Of a stretch of DNA of 64,000 nt, positions 9,001-14,664 are shown piece after piece. Each line of letters opens with the position of its first letter. Position 1 is the stretch's first letter. The stretch is from Symbiodinium natans. Taxonomy: Eukaryota > Sar > Dinophyceae > Suessiales > Symbiodiniaceae. The notes under the pieces are model-generated. The model was not told the DNA's origin. It saw only the letters and a list, made by a program, of their open reading frames with translations, and did not search any database. The stretch is from assembly GCA_905221605.1 (NCBI GenBank), contig CAJNDS010001435.1, forward strand, positions 665,001-729,000. Reading direction: 5' to 3'. The translations under genes were made by a program, and so were the position numbers.

Positions 9001-10948
9001 CTTGACGAGGCCTGTGGCATCGTCGTAGGCATAGGTGAAGCACATGGTCTCGTTGGAGGTGCAAAACAAGGGGCAGGGGCCCCATTCCTTGTCCCAACCT
9101 TGCTTCTCCAATAACCACGGGGAATCAGATTAAACTTTGTTAATTCCTACAGAATGAGGAAGGGAAATGAGGTTCAACTTTCTTAACTTCTACAGAATGA
9201 GGAAACCCAAAAGAGTTTAAAGCTCAACTCTTGGCGAAGTAAGCAACAATAAGAGGACCACTCGTCACGGCAAGTGTGTTCCTGAGCTCGTGGGCGCTGC
9301 CGGCTTTGGGGATTCCCAGCAAAAGGAGAGGTCTGCCATGCATGTTTGGGTTTGGGCATAGGGTTTCGGGTTCAGGGTTTAGGGTTCAGGGTTTAGGGTT
9401 CAGGGTTTAGGGTTTGGGGTTTAGGGTTTAGGGTTTAGGGTTTAGGGTTTAGGGTTTAGGGGTTAGGGGTTAGGGGTTTAGGGTCTAGGGTTTAGGGACA
9501 GCTGCCACTTGCTGCGAGCGTCAGTGGCGTTGTCACCTGAGCTGCGCCCCATCTGCAATTTTTAACCCGCGAAGCTCTAAAGTCCAAGACCTTCGGACTC
9601 ATTAACCCTAAACCCTAAACCCTAAACCCTCCTAAACCCTAAACCCTAAACCCAAACCCTAAACCATAAACCCTAAACCCTAAACCCTTTCACCCTAGGC
9701 CCTAGGCCCTAGCAGTGACGATGGCACAGCTCCGCAAGTGCTGTTCAGTCGCACGTCACGTCGTAAGGGTCGTAGCACCTGAGCTGCAGACCAACTGGCA
9801 AACGGCCGCAAGCCCCAACGTAAAGAAACACCTAGGCCTTCAAGCAAAGGCCTCCAAGGAGCCCTAAACCCTAAACCCCAGCCCTAACCCCTAAACCCTA
9901 GCCCTAAACCCTAAACCCTAGCCCTAAACCCTAAACCCCAAGCCCTAAACCCTAAACCCTGAAACCAAACCAACGGACCTCAACCCTGAGCAGCAACCCT
10001 AAGAATGCGGCAGGGGCTCCCCTCGGACTTCGGCGTGCAGACCTTAGGGTTTAGGGTTAGGGTCTGTTTTGAAGCGTTTCAAAACAAGGCGAGTCGTGAA
10101 CCTCCCGGCCTTGAAGCCCCACGACTCACAGGAGACCTCCCACTCCTCGTTGCAGGGGCAGCCTTCCTCGTAGGTCGCGCACGTCATCTTCCCGTCTGAC
10201 TCCCAGTCAACCTCCCCGTCGTCATCGTACTCAAACTGGTAGCAGCTCATCTCCTCACAGTAGCCTGGCAGGGAGATCATTCACCCCCGGAAGCGCCTTA
10301 TGCAACACGACCTGAGGCACGCTGCACCCTAAACCCTAAACCCCAAACCCTAAAACCCCAAACCCTAAAACCTAAACCCTAAACCCTAAGCATGAGATCT
10401 GGGGCGCACCGTAGAACCCACCGCCGTTGTATCCGCCGGCACCCCCGTTATATCCGCCCATGCCGTGGGAGCCGTTGTAATCATCGGGGTAGCCGCCCCA
10501 GTCGGAGTAGTTGTCATTGTAGCCATGGTAGTCGGAGTTATTGTAGTCGGAGTAATTGTACGTCGAATTGTCCGAATAAGTTAAATCGCTCTCTTGGTCC
10601 TCGGACTTCGTGAACATCAAGAACCCCTCCGCTCCCAACATCCCGCACCAAACCCGAAACACACTTAAAGCCCAAACCTACAAAACTCTCAGTCATAAGT
10701 CCCCAAATCCCCTAAACCCCCCCCCCTAAAACCCCGAAATCCCCCAAAACCCCCTAAATCTTCCGAAATCCCTTCAAACGCCTAAAACCCCTATTTATCC
10801 CTAAGACCACGAAACCCCTAAACAACCCTAAACCTCAACCCTAAACCCTAAACCCTAAACCCTACACCCTAAACCCTCAACCCTGGCAAGGCTCTCCGAT
10901 GGCTGTGGCAAGAAAGCTGCACAGGAGGGAGACTCGTAGAGGCCACAT
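1..10948 (-). CDS. Secreted Cys-rich multi-module protein (multi-exon gene, 3' end outside window)
   Basis: Gene-level entry. The first exon (10948-10882) encodes a typical signal peptide, so the product should enter the secretory pathway. A Tyr/Asp/Asn/Gly linker follows, then repeated ~75-85 residue modules. The module reads roughly W-x-SYC-x-S-x(3)-SCP-x2-C-x(4)-Q-x2-C-Y-x(3)-YD-x2-G-x2-DW-x(7)-TCA-x(4)-GCPC-x(3)-WE-x2-C. Pieces are spread over about 27 exons of 20-220 bp, separated by introns filled with TTTAGGG/CCCTAAA. Phases match across many joins (10948>10631>10264>10042; 9098>8736; 7867>7032>6812; 5847>5276>5017>4664>4168>3830>3449>3085), using GT, GC and GA donors with AG acceptors. 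I do not recognise the module as a named family; roughly 8-10 Cys per module suggests a disulfide-rich extracellular scaffold. Function unknown. The gene continues beyond base 1. Confidence 0.7.
130..295. repeat. TTTAGGG telomere-type array
   Basis: More than 15 near-perfect tandem TTTAGGG units followed by TTTCGGG variants. The array lies directly upstream (sense) of the last visible exon of the Cys-rich gene, so it is interstitial and not a chromosome end. Confidence 0.95.
905..1000 (-). CDS. Probable exon of Cys-rich gene (DYNATGYPESFKEQC)
   Basis: The minus frame GFKSDYNATGYPESFKEQCV resembles the Y-D/N-x2-G...E-x-C part of the module. Boundaries are uncertain. Confidence 0.4.
1300..1395 (-). 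CDS. Exon of Cys-rich gene (EEYCVASAESCPVTC)
   Basis: The minus frame reads SSEEYCVASAESCPVTCSST followed by QEKCSLA, again the YC...SCP-x2-C-x(3)-Q-x2-C segment. Splice sites are not resolved. Confidence 0.5.
1650..1775 (-). CDS. Exon of Cys-rich gene (ETCVAKDKTCPCG)
   Basis: The acceptor ACCCCAG is followed by a frame containing EDYNAPINETCVAKDKTCPC and GANAKMCKW. It completes the module begun in exon 1989-1840 (NETC...CPC...C). Confidence 0.6.
1840..1989 (-). CDS. Exon of Cys-rich gene (FSYC..YGCPVQC..CYPISF)
   Basis: The acceptor GGTGCAG is followed by NVDGFSYCESTFYGCPVQCS and EDQKICYPISFTAEGDYVPW. It covers the first half of a module without an internal intron. The 3' boundary is approximate. 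Confidence 0.6.
2098..2188 (-). CDS. Exon of Cys-rich gene (SCAPKGQECPC)
   Basis: The acceptor TCACTGTCCAG is followed by NWLSGADSCAPKGQECPCGE and NSVRCASDR. It is the W...SCA...CPC...C segment of the module. The GT donor lies near 2097. Confidence 0.6.
2408..2485 (-). CDS. Exon of Cys-rich gene (CPREC..CWLTNFDAKG)
   Basis: It reads EDECPRECTDQEQECWLTNF and DAKG. A GC donor inside AAAGGC, or the GT of CGTTTAGGG, ends it. It matches the CP-x2-C-x-D-x-EQ-x-C segment. Confidence 0.55.
2696..2771 (-). CDS. Exon of Cys-rich gene (DDWFCPVVC)
   Basis: The acceptor CCTAAG comes from degenerate repeat. It reads DTCSPQNDDWFCPVVCDTTA and KLCG. The GC donor after GGA-ACA-G (phase 1) is compatible with the CT-GAG start of exon 2485. 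Flanked by CCCTAAA left and TTTAGGG right. Confidence 0.55.
3036..3085 (-). CDS. Exon of Cys-rich gene (FDSDGFMTWKDSC)
   Basis: The acceptor is ATGCGCAG. It encodes FDSDGFMTWKDSCAKRQ before TTTAGG. The upstream frame has an in-frame TAG that lies in the intron if this acceptor is used. The donor is uncertain. Confidence 0.5.
3405..3449 (-). CDS. Exon of Cys-rich gene (CADNEMYCYEV), GA donor
   Basis: The acceptor ATCTCAG is followed by PLTCADNEMYCYEV. A GA donor in phase 1 joins to GA-TTC-GAT of the next exon, yielding CYEVGFDSDG with the spacing of CYQFEYDDDG. The alternative GT donor two codons earlier would break that spacing. Confidence 0.6.
   Translation of the reverse strand, partial: ARSRAPTTRCTATK
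3528..3695. repeat. AATAAC hexanucleotide microsatellite
   Basis: A tandem AATAAC tract with AACGAC and AATAGC variants, inside an intron of the Cys-rich gene. Long Ile-Val and Leu readings through it are artefacts. The same motif recurs at 14478-14625. Confidence 0.9.
3785..3830 (-). CDS. Exon of Cys-rich gene (ACYPKEWYSQ)
   Basis: The acceptor CGCCGGCAG is followed by EDGKDACYPKEWYSQ. The GC donor (AGT-CAG-T|GC) joins T+GC into a Cys codon and gives SQCPLTCADNEMYC, restoring the CP-x2-C-x(4)-E-x2-CY motif. Confidence 0.6.
3888..4083. repeat. Inverted pair of telomeric arrays with ~35-bp spacer
   Basis: CCCTAAA units fill 3888-3975 and TTTAGGG units fill 4008-4083, with a short unique spacer. 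In RNA the two arms could pair over about 70 bp. It lies within the intron between exons 4168-4089 and 3830-3785. Confidence 0.9.
4089..4168 (-). CDS. Exon of Cys-rich gene (SGNESCATSSGCVC)
   Basis: The acceptor GATCCAAG is followed by YHYTSGNESCATSSGCVC and EDNEYTCS. A GA donor (TCG|GA, phase 0) fits the phase-0 start of exon 3830. This exon breaks the flanking-polarity rule: TTTAGGG on the left, CCCTAAA on the right. Confidence 0.6.
4285..4382. mobile_element. Family-2 TIR element (CTTGGAGGTTCATGG)
   Basis: Starts CTTGGAGGTTCATGGGTAGC and ends with CATCCATGAACCTCCATG, an imperfect terminal inverted repeat. It is about 98 bp with no coding capacity. Related copies are at 46681, 51235-51354 and 54683-54788, with a single end at 35463. 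Confidence 0.6.
4587..4664 (-). CDS. Exon of Cys-rich gene (WCISKSESCPVDC)
   Basis: The acceptor CCGCAAG is followed by WCISKSESCPVDCGDMETCC and SPSSW. The GT donor is the first GT of the adjoining GGTTTAGG repeat (phase 1). This shows how telomeric repeat can directly supply a 5' splice site. Flanked by CCCTAAA (left) and TTTAGGG (right). Confidence 0.65.
4957..5017 (-). CDS. Exon of Cys-rich gene (ETCA..GCPC..WEKSC)
   Basis: The acceptor CACTTGCAG is followed by ETCANETDGCPCHPEWEKSC, the third segment of the module. The GT donor in phase 1 (TGC-G|GT) joins to GC-TGG-TGC of the next exon. Confidence 0.65.
5213..5276 (-). CDS. Exon of Cys-rich gene (CYETPYDSNGEIDW), GA donor
   Basis: It encodes LYCYETPYDSNGEIDWYGTW plus K. 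Only a GA donor (AAG|GA, phase 0) gives a sensible join. The product DWYGTWKETCANETDGCPC has the same spacing as DWESDGKMTCATYEEGCPC of exon 3. This is one of the clearer non-canonical donors in the window. Confidence 0.65.
5570..5670. repeat. CCCTAAAA octamer array
   Basis: Tandem CCCTAAAA (TTTTAGGG on the other strand) in place of the heptamer, locally homogenised. It is intronic in the Cys-rich gene. Confidence 0.85.
5768..5847 (-). CDS. Exon of Cys-rich gene (WGSYC..GSCPVSC)
   Basis: The acceptor ACGCAACAG is followed by ELCVMEWGSYCQSKVYGSCP and VSCAANQ. The GT donor in phase 2 joins to G-CTG-TAT of exon 5276 and gives CAANQLYCYETPYD, exactly the consensus. Flanks on the plus strand: CCCTAAA left (5698-5740), TTTAGGG right (5855-5995). 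Confidence 0.65.
6640..6720 (-). CDS. Exon of Cys-rich gene (CPRTCQAQDQHC)
   Basis: The open frame LCPRTCQAQDQHCPCDDQHE follows the CP-x2-C-x(4)-Q-x2-C pattern shared with CPREC, CPVVC and CPLTC copies. Exact splice sites are uncertain: acceptors at CCAAG or GGCTCAG. Confidence 0.5.
6780..6812 (-). CDS. Micro-exon of Cys-rich gene (ECRITGCVCGA)
   Basis: The acceptor GTGTTAG is followed by ECRITGCVCGAI. It supplies the C-x(4)-GCxC motif and is phase-compatible with the exon ending at 6978. The 3' end is unclear: a GC or GA donor next to GATTTTAGGG. Confidence 0.45.
6978..7032 (-). CDS. Exon of Cys-rich gene (CWHTPYGGDGYPDW)
   Basis: After CACGTCAG it reads VCWHTPYGGDGYPDWSLPG. The GC donor (CCG-G|GC, phase 1) joins to GG-GAG-TGC of the next exon and gives DWSLPGECRITGCVC, a shortened version of DW...TCA...GCPC. 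Confidence 0.55.
7772..7867 (-). CDS. Exon of Cys-rich gene (WEQKC..CPITC..)
   Basis: It encodes NPTWEQKCTDDWGSWC, then TSKLDSCPITCGDDQQ, the cleanest copy of the first half of the module. It ends CAG|GC in phase 0. The next exon, starting GTG-TGC-TGG, yields CGDDQQVCWHTPYGGDG, matching the C-x(4)-Q-x-C-Y-x(3)-YD-x-DG consensus. Confidence 0.6.
8340..8470. mobile_element. Family-3 element (contains TATATACACTCACCAA)
   Basis: A diverged copy of the element at 41452-41576 and 18605-18695. It shares GAAGCAGGGTT at the left and the internal motif CACTCACCAA twice. Non-coding, MITE-like. Confidence 0.55.
8661..8736 (-). CDS. Exon of Cys-rich gene (EVDW..GCPC)
   Basis: The acceptor is TTCTGGAG. 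It encodes EVDWMAGYNETCAPLAEGCP and CASW, with DW-to-TCA-to-GCPC spacing identical to exon 3. Without splicing the frame meets TGA at once; a GTGAAG donor lies just before that stop. On the plus strand the exon has CCCTAAA on the left (8545-8640) and TTTAGGG on the right (8752 onward). Confidence 0.65.
8752..8940. repeat. TTTAGGG array, intronic
   Basis: Over 20 tandem units grading into TTTGGGG variants. It forms almost the whole intron between exons 9098-9012 and 8736-8661 of the Cys-rich gene. Confidence 0.95.
9012..9098 (-). CDS. Exon of Cys-rich gene (CPLFC..CFTYAYDDATG)
   Basis: 87 nt. It encodes WDKEWGPCPLFCTSNETMCF followed by TYAYDDAT. It ends ACA-G|GC (GC donor, phase 1). Joining it to GA-GAG of exon 8736-8661 gives YDDATGEVDW, which reproduces the YDDDGEVDW of exon 3 exactly in spacing. 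That restored consensus is strong evidence for both splice sites. Confidence 0.65.
9225..9281 (-). CDS. Exon of Cys-rich gene (CRDEWSSYC segment)
   Basis: The acceptor CGAGCTCAG is followed in phase 0 by EHTCRDEWSSYCC. It is homologous to QKCTDDWGSWC (7867-7772) and VMEWGSYC (5847-5768), the start of the module. The 3' end is uncertain. Confidence 0.5.
9745..9778 (-). CDS. Micro-exon of Cys-rich gene (CYDPYD)
   Basis: After the acceptor CAGCTCAG the minus strand reads CYDPYDVTC and then meets a stop. A GT donor directly after CYDPYD is likely. It matches the CY-x(2-3)-YD core of the module. It is short and supported only by that match and the acceptor. Confidence 0.35.
9998..10042 (-). CDS. 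Exon 4 of Cys-rich gene
   Basis: It begins after an AAG acceptor built from degenerate CCCTAA repeat and encodes VCTPKSEGSPC. This continues the module with the C-x(3)-S-x(2)-SPC segment seen as TSKLDSCP and SKSESCP in other copies. The 3' boundary is uncertain. Confidence 0.5.
10110..10264 (-). CDS. Exon 3 of Cys-rich gene: most complete single Cys module
   Basis: 155 nt after the acceptor CTGCCAG. It encodes GYCEEMSCYQFEYDDDGEV, then DWESDGKMTCATYEEGCPC and NEEWEVSCESWGFK. This is the longest uninterrupted copy and the reference for the consensus: paired CY, YDDDG, DW, TCA, GCPC and WE..C. It ends AAG|GC (GC donor, phase 0). The next exon starts in phase 0 after AAG. The intron to exon 4 is only about 67 bp. 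Confidence 0.7.
10410..10631 (-). CDS. Exon 2 of Cys-rich gene: Tyr/Asp/Asn/Ser/Gly-rich linker
   Basis: 222 nt with phase 1 at both ends. It encodes an acidic start (TKSEDQESDL) and then a low-complexity stretch of NYSDYNNSDYHGYNDNYSD type that turns into GGYNGG repeats. It is probably a flexible, N-glycosylatable spacer between the signal peptide and the first Cys module. The GT donor after TAC-G joins to GC-TAC-TGT of the next exon and gives the continuous reading FYGYCEEMSC. Confidence 0.6.
10882..10948 (-). CDS. Exon 1 of Cys-rich gene: start codon and signal peptide
   Basis: ATG at 10948-10946 opens MWPLRVSLLCSFLATAIG followed by EPCQ: a short n-region with Arg, a hydrophobic core and a small-residue cleavage region. 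The exon is 67 nt and ends in phase 1 at a GT donor in degenerate telomere repeat. Upstream in sense direction lies about 245 bp of CCCTAAA, with AG just before the ATG that could serve trans-splicing; no spliced leader is visible. The next exon has a phase-1 acceptor, which supports this start. Confidence 0.65.
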
Positions 10949-10959
10949 CCCCTTGGCAG

Positions 10960-11205
10960 GGTTTAGGGTTTAGGGTTTAGGGTTTAGGGTTTAGGGTTTA
11001 GGGTTTAGGGTTTAGGGTTTAGGGTTTAGGGTTTAGGGTTTAGGGTTTAGGGTTTAGGGTTTAGGTTTATGGTTTAGGGTTTAGGGTTTAGGGTTTAGGG
11101 TTTAGGGTTTAGGGTTTAGGGTTTAGGGTTTAGGGTTTAGGGTTTAGGGTTTAGGGTTTAGGGTTTAGGGTTTAGGGTTTAGGGTTTAGGGTTTAGGGTT
11201 TCCGG
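10960..11205. repeat. Long TTTAGGG array upstream of the Cys-rich gene
   Basis: About 34 nearly perfect tandem units starting a few bases upstream of the signal-peptide start codon. It occupies the position where a promoter or 5' leader would be expected. Confidence 0.95.
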
Positions 11206-11690
11206 GCTAAGGGTGTAGCTTTAGGGGGTTCAGGGGTTTAAGGGGGTCAGGGGTTTAAGGGGGTCAGGGTTTAGGGCTTGTGCATTTAGGTTTAGGGATT
11301 ACGGCTTCAGGGAAGAGATGCACGATGCAGGAGCAAGAACACATCGAAGCCTCACAAAAAGGCAACGCAAAGCCGGGCGCCTGGCACGGCAGGCGAATTG
11401 CCCAAGCAACTGCCCGCTGCCCTAACTACCACAATCCAAACGGCTCGATTCGGCTCCTAAACTAAAACCCTGTCATGTCCACCAATACAATACAGCCAAA
11501 ACAAACCTAAAACCCAAACCGTAGACTGAAATTCCATGCACCATCAATAAACCCTAAACCCAGATGGCTCCTTCCACATCTAAAGATTTATGCAGACTCG
11601 GAGGTAAGGAACGGGAAAGCACCGAGCGATCGGGAGCTGCACAGCTCGATATGGGAGCTTCCAAGCTCAAGAGGGTGTAGGGTTCAGGGT
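11206..11690. other. Unassigned spacer
   Basis: Degenerate repeat (GGGGTTCAGGGGTTTAA) to about 11280, then unique DNA. A 61-codon plus-strand ORF (11280-11465) has no recognisable features. No convincing exon on either strand. Confidence 0.5.
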
Positions 11691-12236
11691 CTAGGCTTTA
11701 GGCTTTAGGCTTTTTAGGCTTTAGGCTTTAGGCTTTTTAGGCTTTAGGCTTTAGGCTTTCGGCTTTCGGCTTTCGGCCTTCGGCTTTCGGCTTTAAGCTT
11801 TCGGCTTTAGGCTTAGGCTTTAGGCTTTTGGCTTTAGGCTTTAGGCTTTAGGCTTTAGGCTTTAGGCTTTAGGCTTTAGGCTTTAGGCTTTAGGCTTTAG
11901 GCTTTAGGCTTTAGGCTTTAGGCTTTAGGCTTTAGGCTTTAGGCTTTATGCTTTAGACTTTAGGCTTTAGGCTGTAGGCTTTAGGCTTTAGGCTTTAGGC
12001 TTTAGGCTTTAGGCTTTAGGCTTTAGGCTTTAGGCTTTAGGCTTTAGGCTTTAGGCTTTAGGCTTTAGGCTTTAGGCTTTAGGCTTTATGCTTTAGGCTT
12101 TAGGCTTTAGGCTTTAGGCTTTAGGCTTTAGGCTTTAGGCTTTAGGCTTTAGGCTTTAGGCTTTAGGCTTTAGGCTTTAGGCTTTAGGCTTTAGGCTTTA
12201 GGCTTTAGGCTTTAGGCTTTAGGCTTTAGGCTTTAG
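11690..12236. repeat. Homogeneous TTTAGGC variant array (~545 bp)
   Basis: Tandem AGGCTTT (TTTAGGC) units, more than 60 in a row, with a short TTTCGGC sub-block near 11757-11800. Every other array nearby is TTTAGGG, so this variant has been amplified on its own. It sits in the spacer between the two extracellular-protein genes. Confidence 0.95.
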
Positions 12237-12780
12237 GTGGAGACTCCAACATCTTCTGCAGAAATGACGACACTGGTCGTATGGCATGATAAGAGGGAAC
12301 CCCAAATAGCTCAACTCAATGGAATTTAGGATTCCCAATGCAGCAAGAGGGAATTCCGCACTCCAGCCAAAACATTGTCGTTGACACGGTCCTTTGTTCG
12401 TCAGCGAACCAAGTCTACAACGATTTGCGAGCTATCCGCTTCCTACAAATCAGCCGGGCGCACATCACAACCCTAAGGCGTAACCCCAAGAAGAACAGTG
12501 CAGCCGCAAGCATTTTCTCATTGCGTTGGGCTCAAAGGCCTCCGCCGAAGGCCTCCGCCTGGCCGGGAAGAGCGCAAACAGAATAGGGACCCTATCAAGG
12601 ACGAACCATCTTAGGATCTAGTATCTCGGCTTGCGGCTTTGGAGCGTGTGTTGTGGCAGGATGTAGGGATACAGTGCTCAGAAATTGGGTTACAGGGCTT
12701 AGGATTCAAGAGCCTGTACCACAAAACTGAGCCCCTAGATTCGCAGCAGAGGGGTTGCCCCATTGTGGGCATCCGGATGG
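12237..12780. other. Unique spacer with weak plus-strand ORF
   Basis: Unique DNA after the TTTAGGC array. A plus-strand ORF of 82 codons (12338-12586) has ordinary composition (VYNDLRAIRFLQISRAHI), but no start context, splice support or family match. Treated as unassigned. Confidence 0.3.
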
Positions 12781-13731
12781 CTTAGGATTTCGTTTGGGGT
12801 TTGGGGTTTAGGGTTTAGGGTTTACAGTTTAGGGTCTAGGGTTTAGGGTTTACGGTTTCGGGTTTCGGGTTTAGGGGTGCACTGCACTGCACTGCTGTTG
12901 TTGAAACACCGGAGGAGTTTTTGGGGGGCATATTCGGGGGGCATATTCGGGGGGGGGACACTTATTTTGGGTAAATACCCATATAGTCTTCCAAAGGTGC
13001 CCCAGATGTTTCCCCCCCACAACAGTACAAACCCAATTTTAGGTCTTATCAAGGGGTTTAGGGTTTGGGTTTAAGGTTTGCGGTTTAGGGTTTAGGGTTT
13101 AGGGTTTAGGGTTTAGGGTTTAGGGTTTACGGTTTCGGGTTTCGGGTTTCGGGTTTATTGTTTAGGGTTTAGGGTTTGGGGTCTAGGGGCCCCCTCAAAG
13201 TAGCGTTCAGAGTAGGACGCCGGAGAATGCCAGTAAAGGCTTCCACACCGAATCCAAACCCCATACCCTCAACTTCAACCCTAAACCCTAAACCCTAAAC
13301 CCTAAACCCTAAACCCTAAACCCTAAATTCTAAACCCTAAACCCTAAACCCTAAACCCTAAACCCTAAACCCTGAACCCTAAACCCTAAACCCCAGCCTT
13401 GGGGGGGTTGAAGTCCAAGGGCTTTTGGGCTTCAGAGTCGTGAGATCAACCCTCGGTTGCCCTGCCTGTCACCGGTGGAGAGATCCGAAGGCCAAAGGCC
13501 TTCCTGTGTCCCGGGACACCTTGCAACAGGTCGTGGATGCGTGGGGGGGGGGGGGGGGGCAGAGTCTCTAAACCCTAAACCCTAAACCCTAAAACCCTAA
13601 ACCCTAAACCCTAAACCCTCGGGTTTAGGTGCTTGGGCTCGCAAGCTGGTGTGGCTTGAGGCTTTCGGGCTCCCCCCCCGCGCTGCTCCCCCCCCCCCAC
13701 ACTTTTTGGCGCGCTTCGCTAACTTCGTAGT

Positions 13732-13779
13732 AGAGGTGCCCGTGGAAAAGCAAGCTCCTTTCCTCATCAACATCGCGAC
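13732..13779 (-). CDS. Possible exon, unassigned (DVDEERSLLFHGHLYYE)
   Basis: The acceptor CGACCTTAG is followed by RDVDEERSLLFHGHLYYEV. The frame extends to SEARQKVWGG before a G-rich tract. It lies downstream of the stop codon of the Thr-rich gene, so it belongs to another transcript or is a relic. Confidence 0.35.
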
Positions 13780-14007
13780 CTAAGGTCGAACCTGATGTTG
13801 TGGGCAAGTCTTTGTGCTGTAGGCTCTGAACGGATTACAGGCGAGCCATGGCACAGGATCAGTAACAGCACCCTCACCAGTGAGAATACCTGCGCAGAGG
13901 TATAAAAACACCCAGCTGATGGGGTACACAGTCGCAAGCCAGCCCAGCGGACTTGCGAGGATTCATGGCTCCGGGATACGCAACGGTATCCCAGAAGGCT
14001 ATTAATT

Positions 14008-14388
14008 TCAACTCAGCATTAACATGAGGGATGCGAGTAACACGGGTGCCAGCTGCATCTTCGTCGTGGCCGCCACCCATGCACCTCCCTCGCCATCACC
14101 ACCATCTGTGGTGTTGTCGGTCCAATTAGCTGTCACGGTGGTCTCGGTAGCTGTCATACTGGTGACGGTTGTAACCGTCGAGGTGTGCGTCATGGTAGCT
14201 GATGTCGAGGTCACCGTGACCGTCGTGATGGTGGTCGTCGTCGAGGTCGTTGTCGTCGTGGTCAGGTCCACGAGATCAACGACCACGCCATCATCAAGGA
14301 AGTCGGTCTCATAGTTGGTGCCGGCCGGCACGACCAAGATCTTGTTGTAGGCAAAACTGGCCATGCTGATGCTGACACTGTACATATC
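14008..14388 (-). CDS. Last exon: Thr-rich stalk and hydrophobic tail
   Basis: The acceptor TGACCCCAG is followed by DMYSVSISMASFAYNKILVV and PAGTNYETDFLDDGVVVDLV, then a Thr/Val tract (TTTTTTSTTTTITTVTVTST), an acidic N-glycosylatable segment (NWTDNTTDGGDGEGG) and finally MQLAPVLLASLMLMLS-stop. The frame upstream of the acceptor has a stop, supporting the boundary. Confidence 0.65.
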   Translation of the reverse strand, partial: DMYSVSISMASFAYNKILVVPAGTNYETDFLDDGVVVDLVDLTTTTTTSTTTTITTVTVTSTSATMTHTSTVTTVTSMTATETTVTANWTDNTTDGGDGEGGAWVAATTKMQLAPVLLASLMLMLS

Positions 14389-14608
14389 CTGGGGTCAGCA
14401 CTGCACACCGAACCGCTAGCCACGTTAGAAACCATCGGAGAAAGCAACCCCAAAACATGAGAAAGTCTGATTATTAAAAATAAATAACAATAACAATAAC
14501 AATAACAATAACAATAACAATAACAATAAAAATAACAATAACAATAACAATAACAATAACAATAGCAATAACAATAACAATAACAATAACAATAGCAATA
14601 ACAATCAA

Positions 14609-14664
<56 letters not shown>

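Noticed and set aside
14024..14314. Plus-strand Val-rich ORF
   Set aside because: Complement of the Thr stalk in the last exon of the Thr-rich gene.
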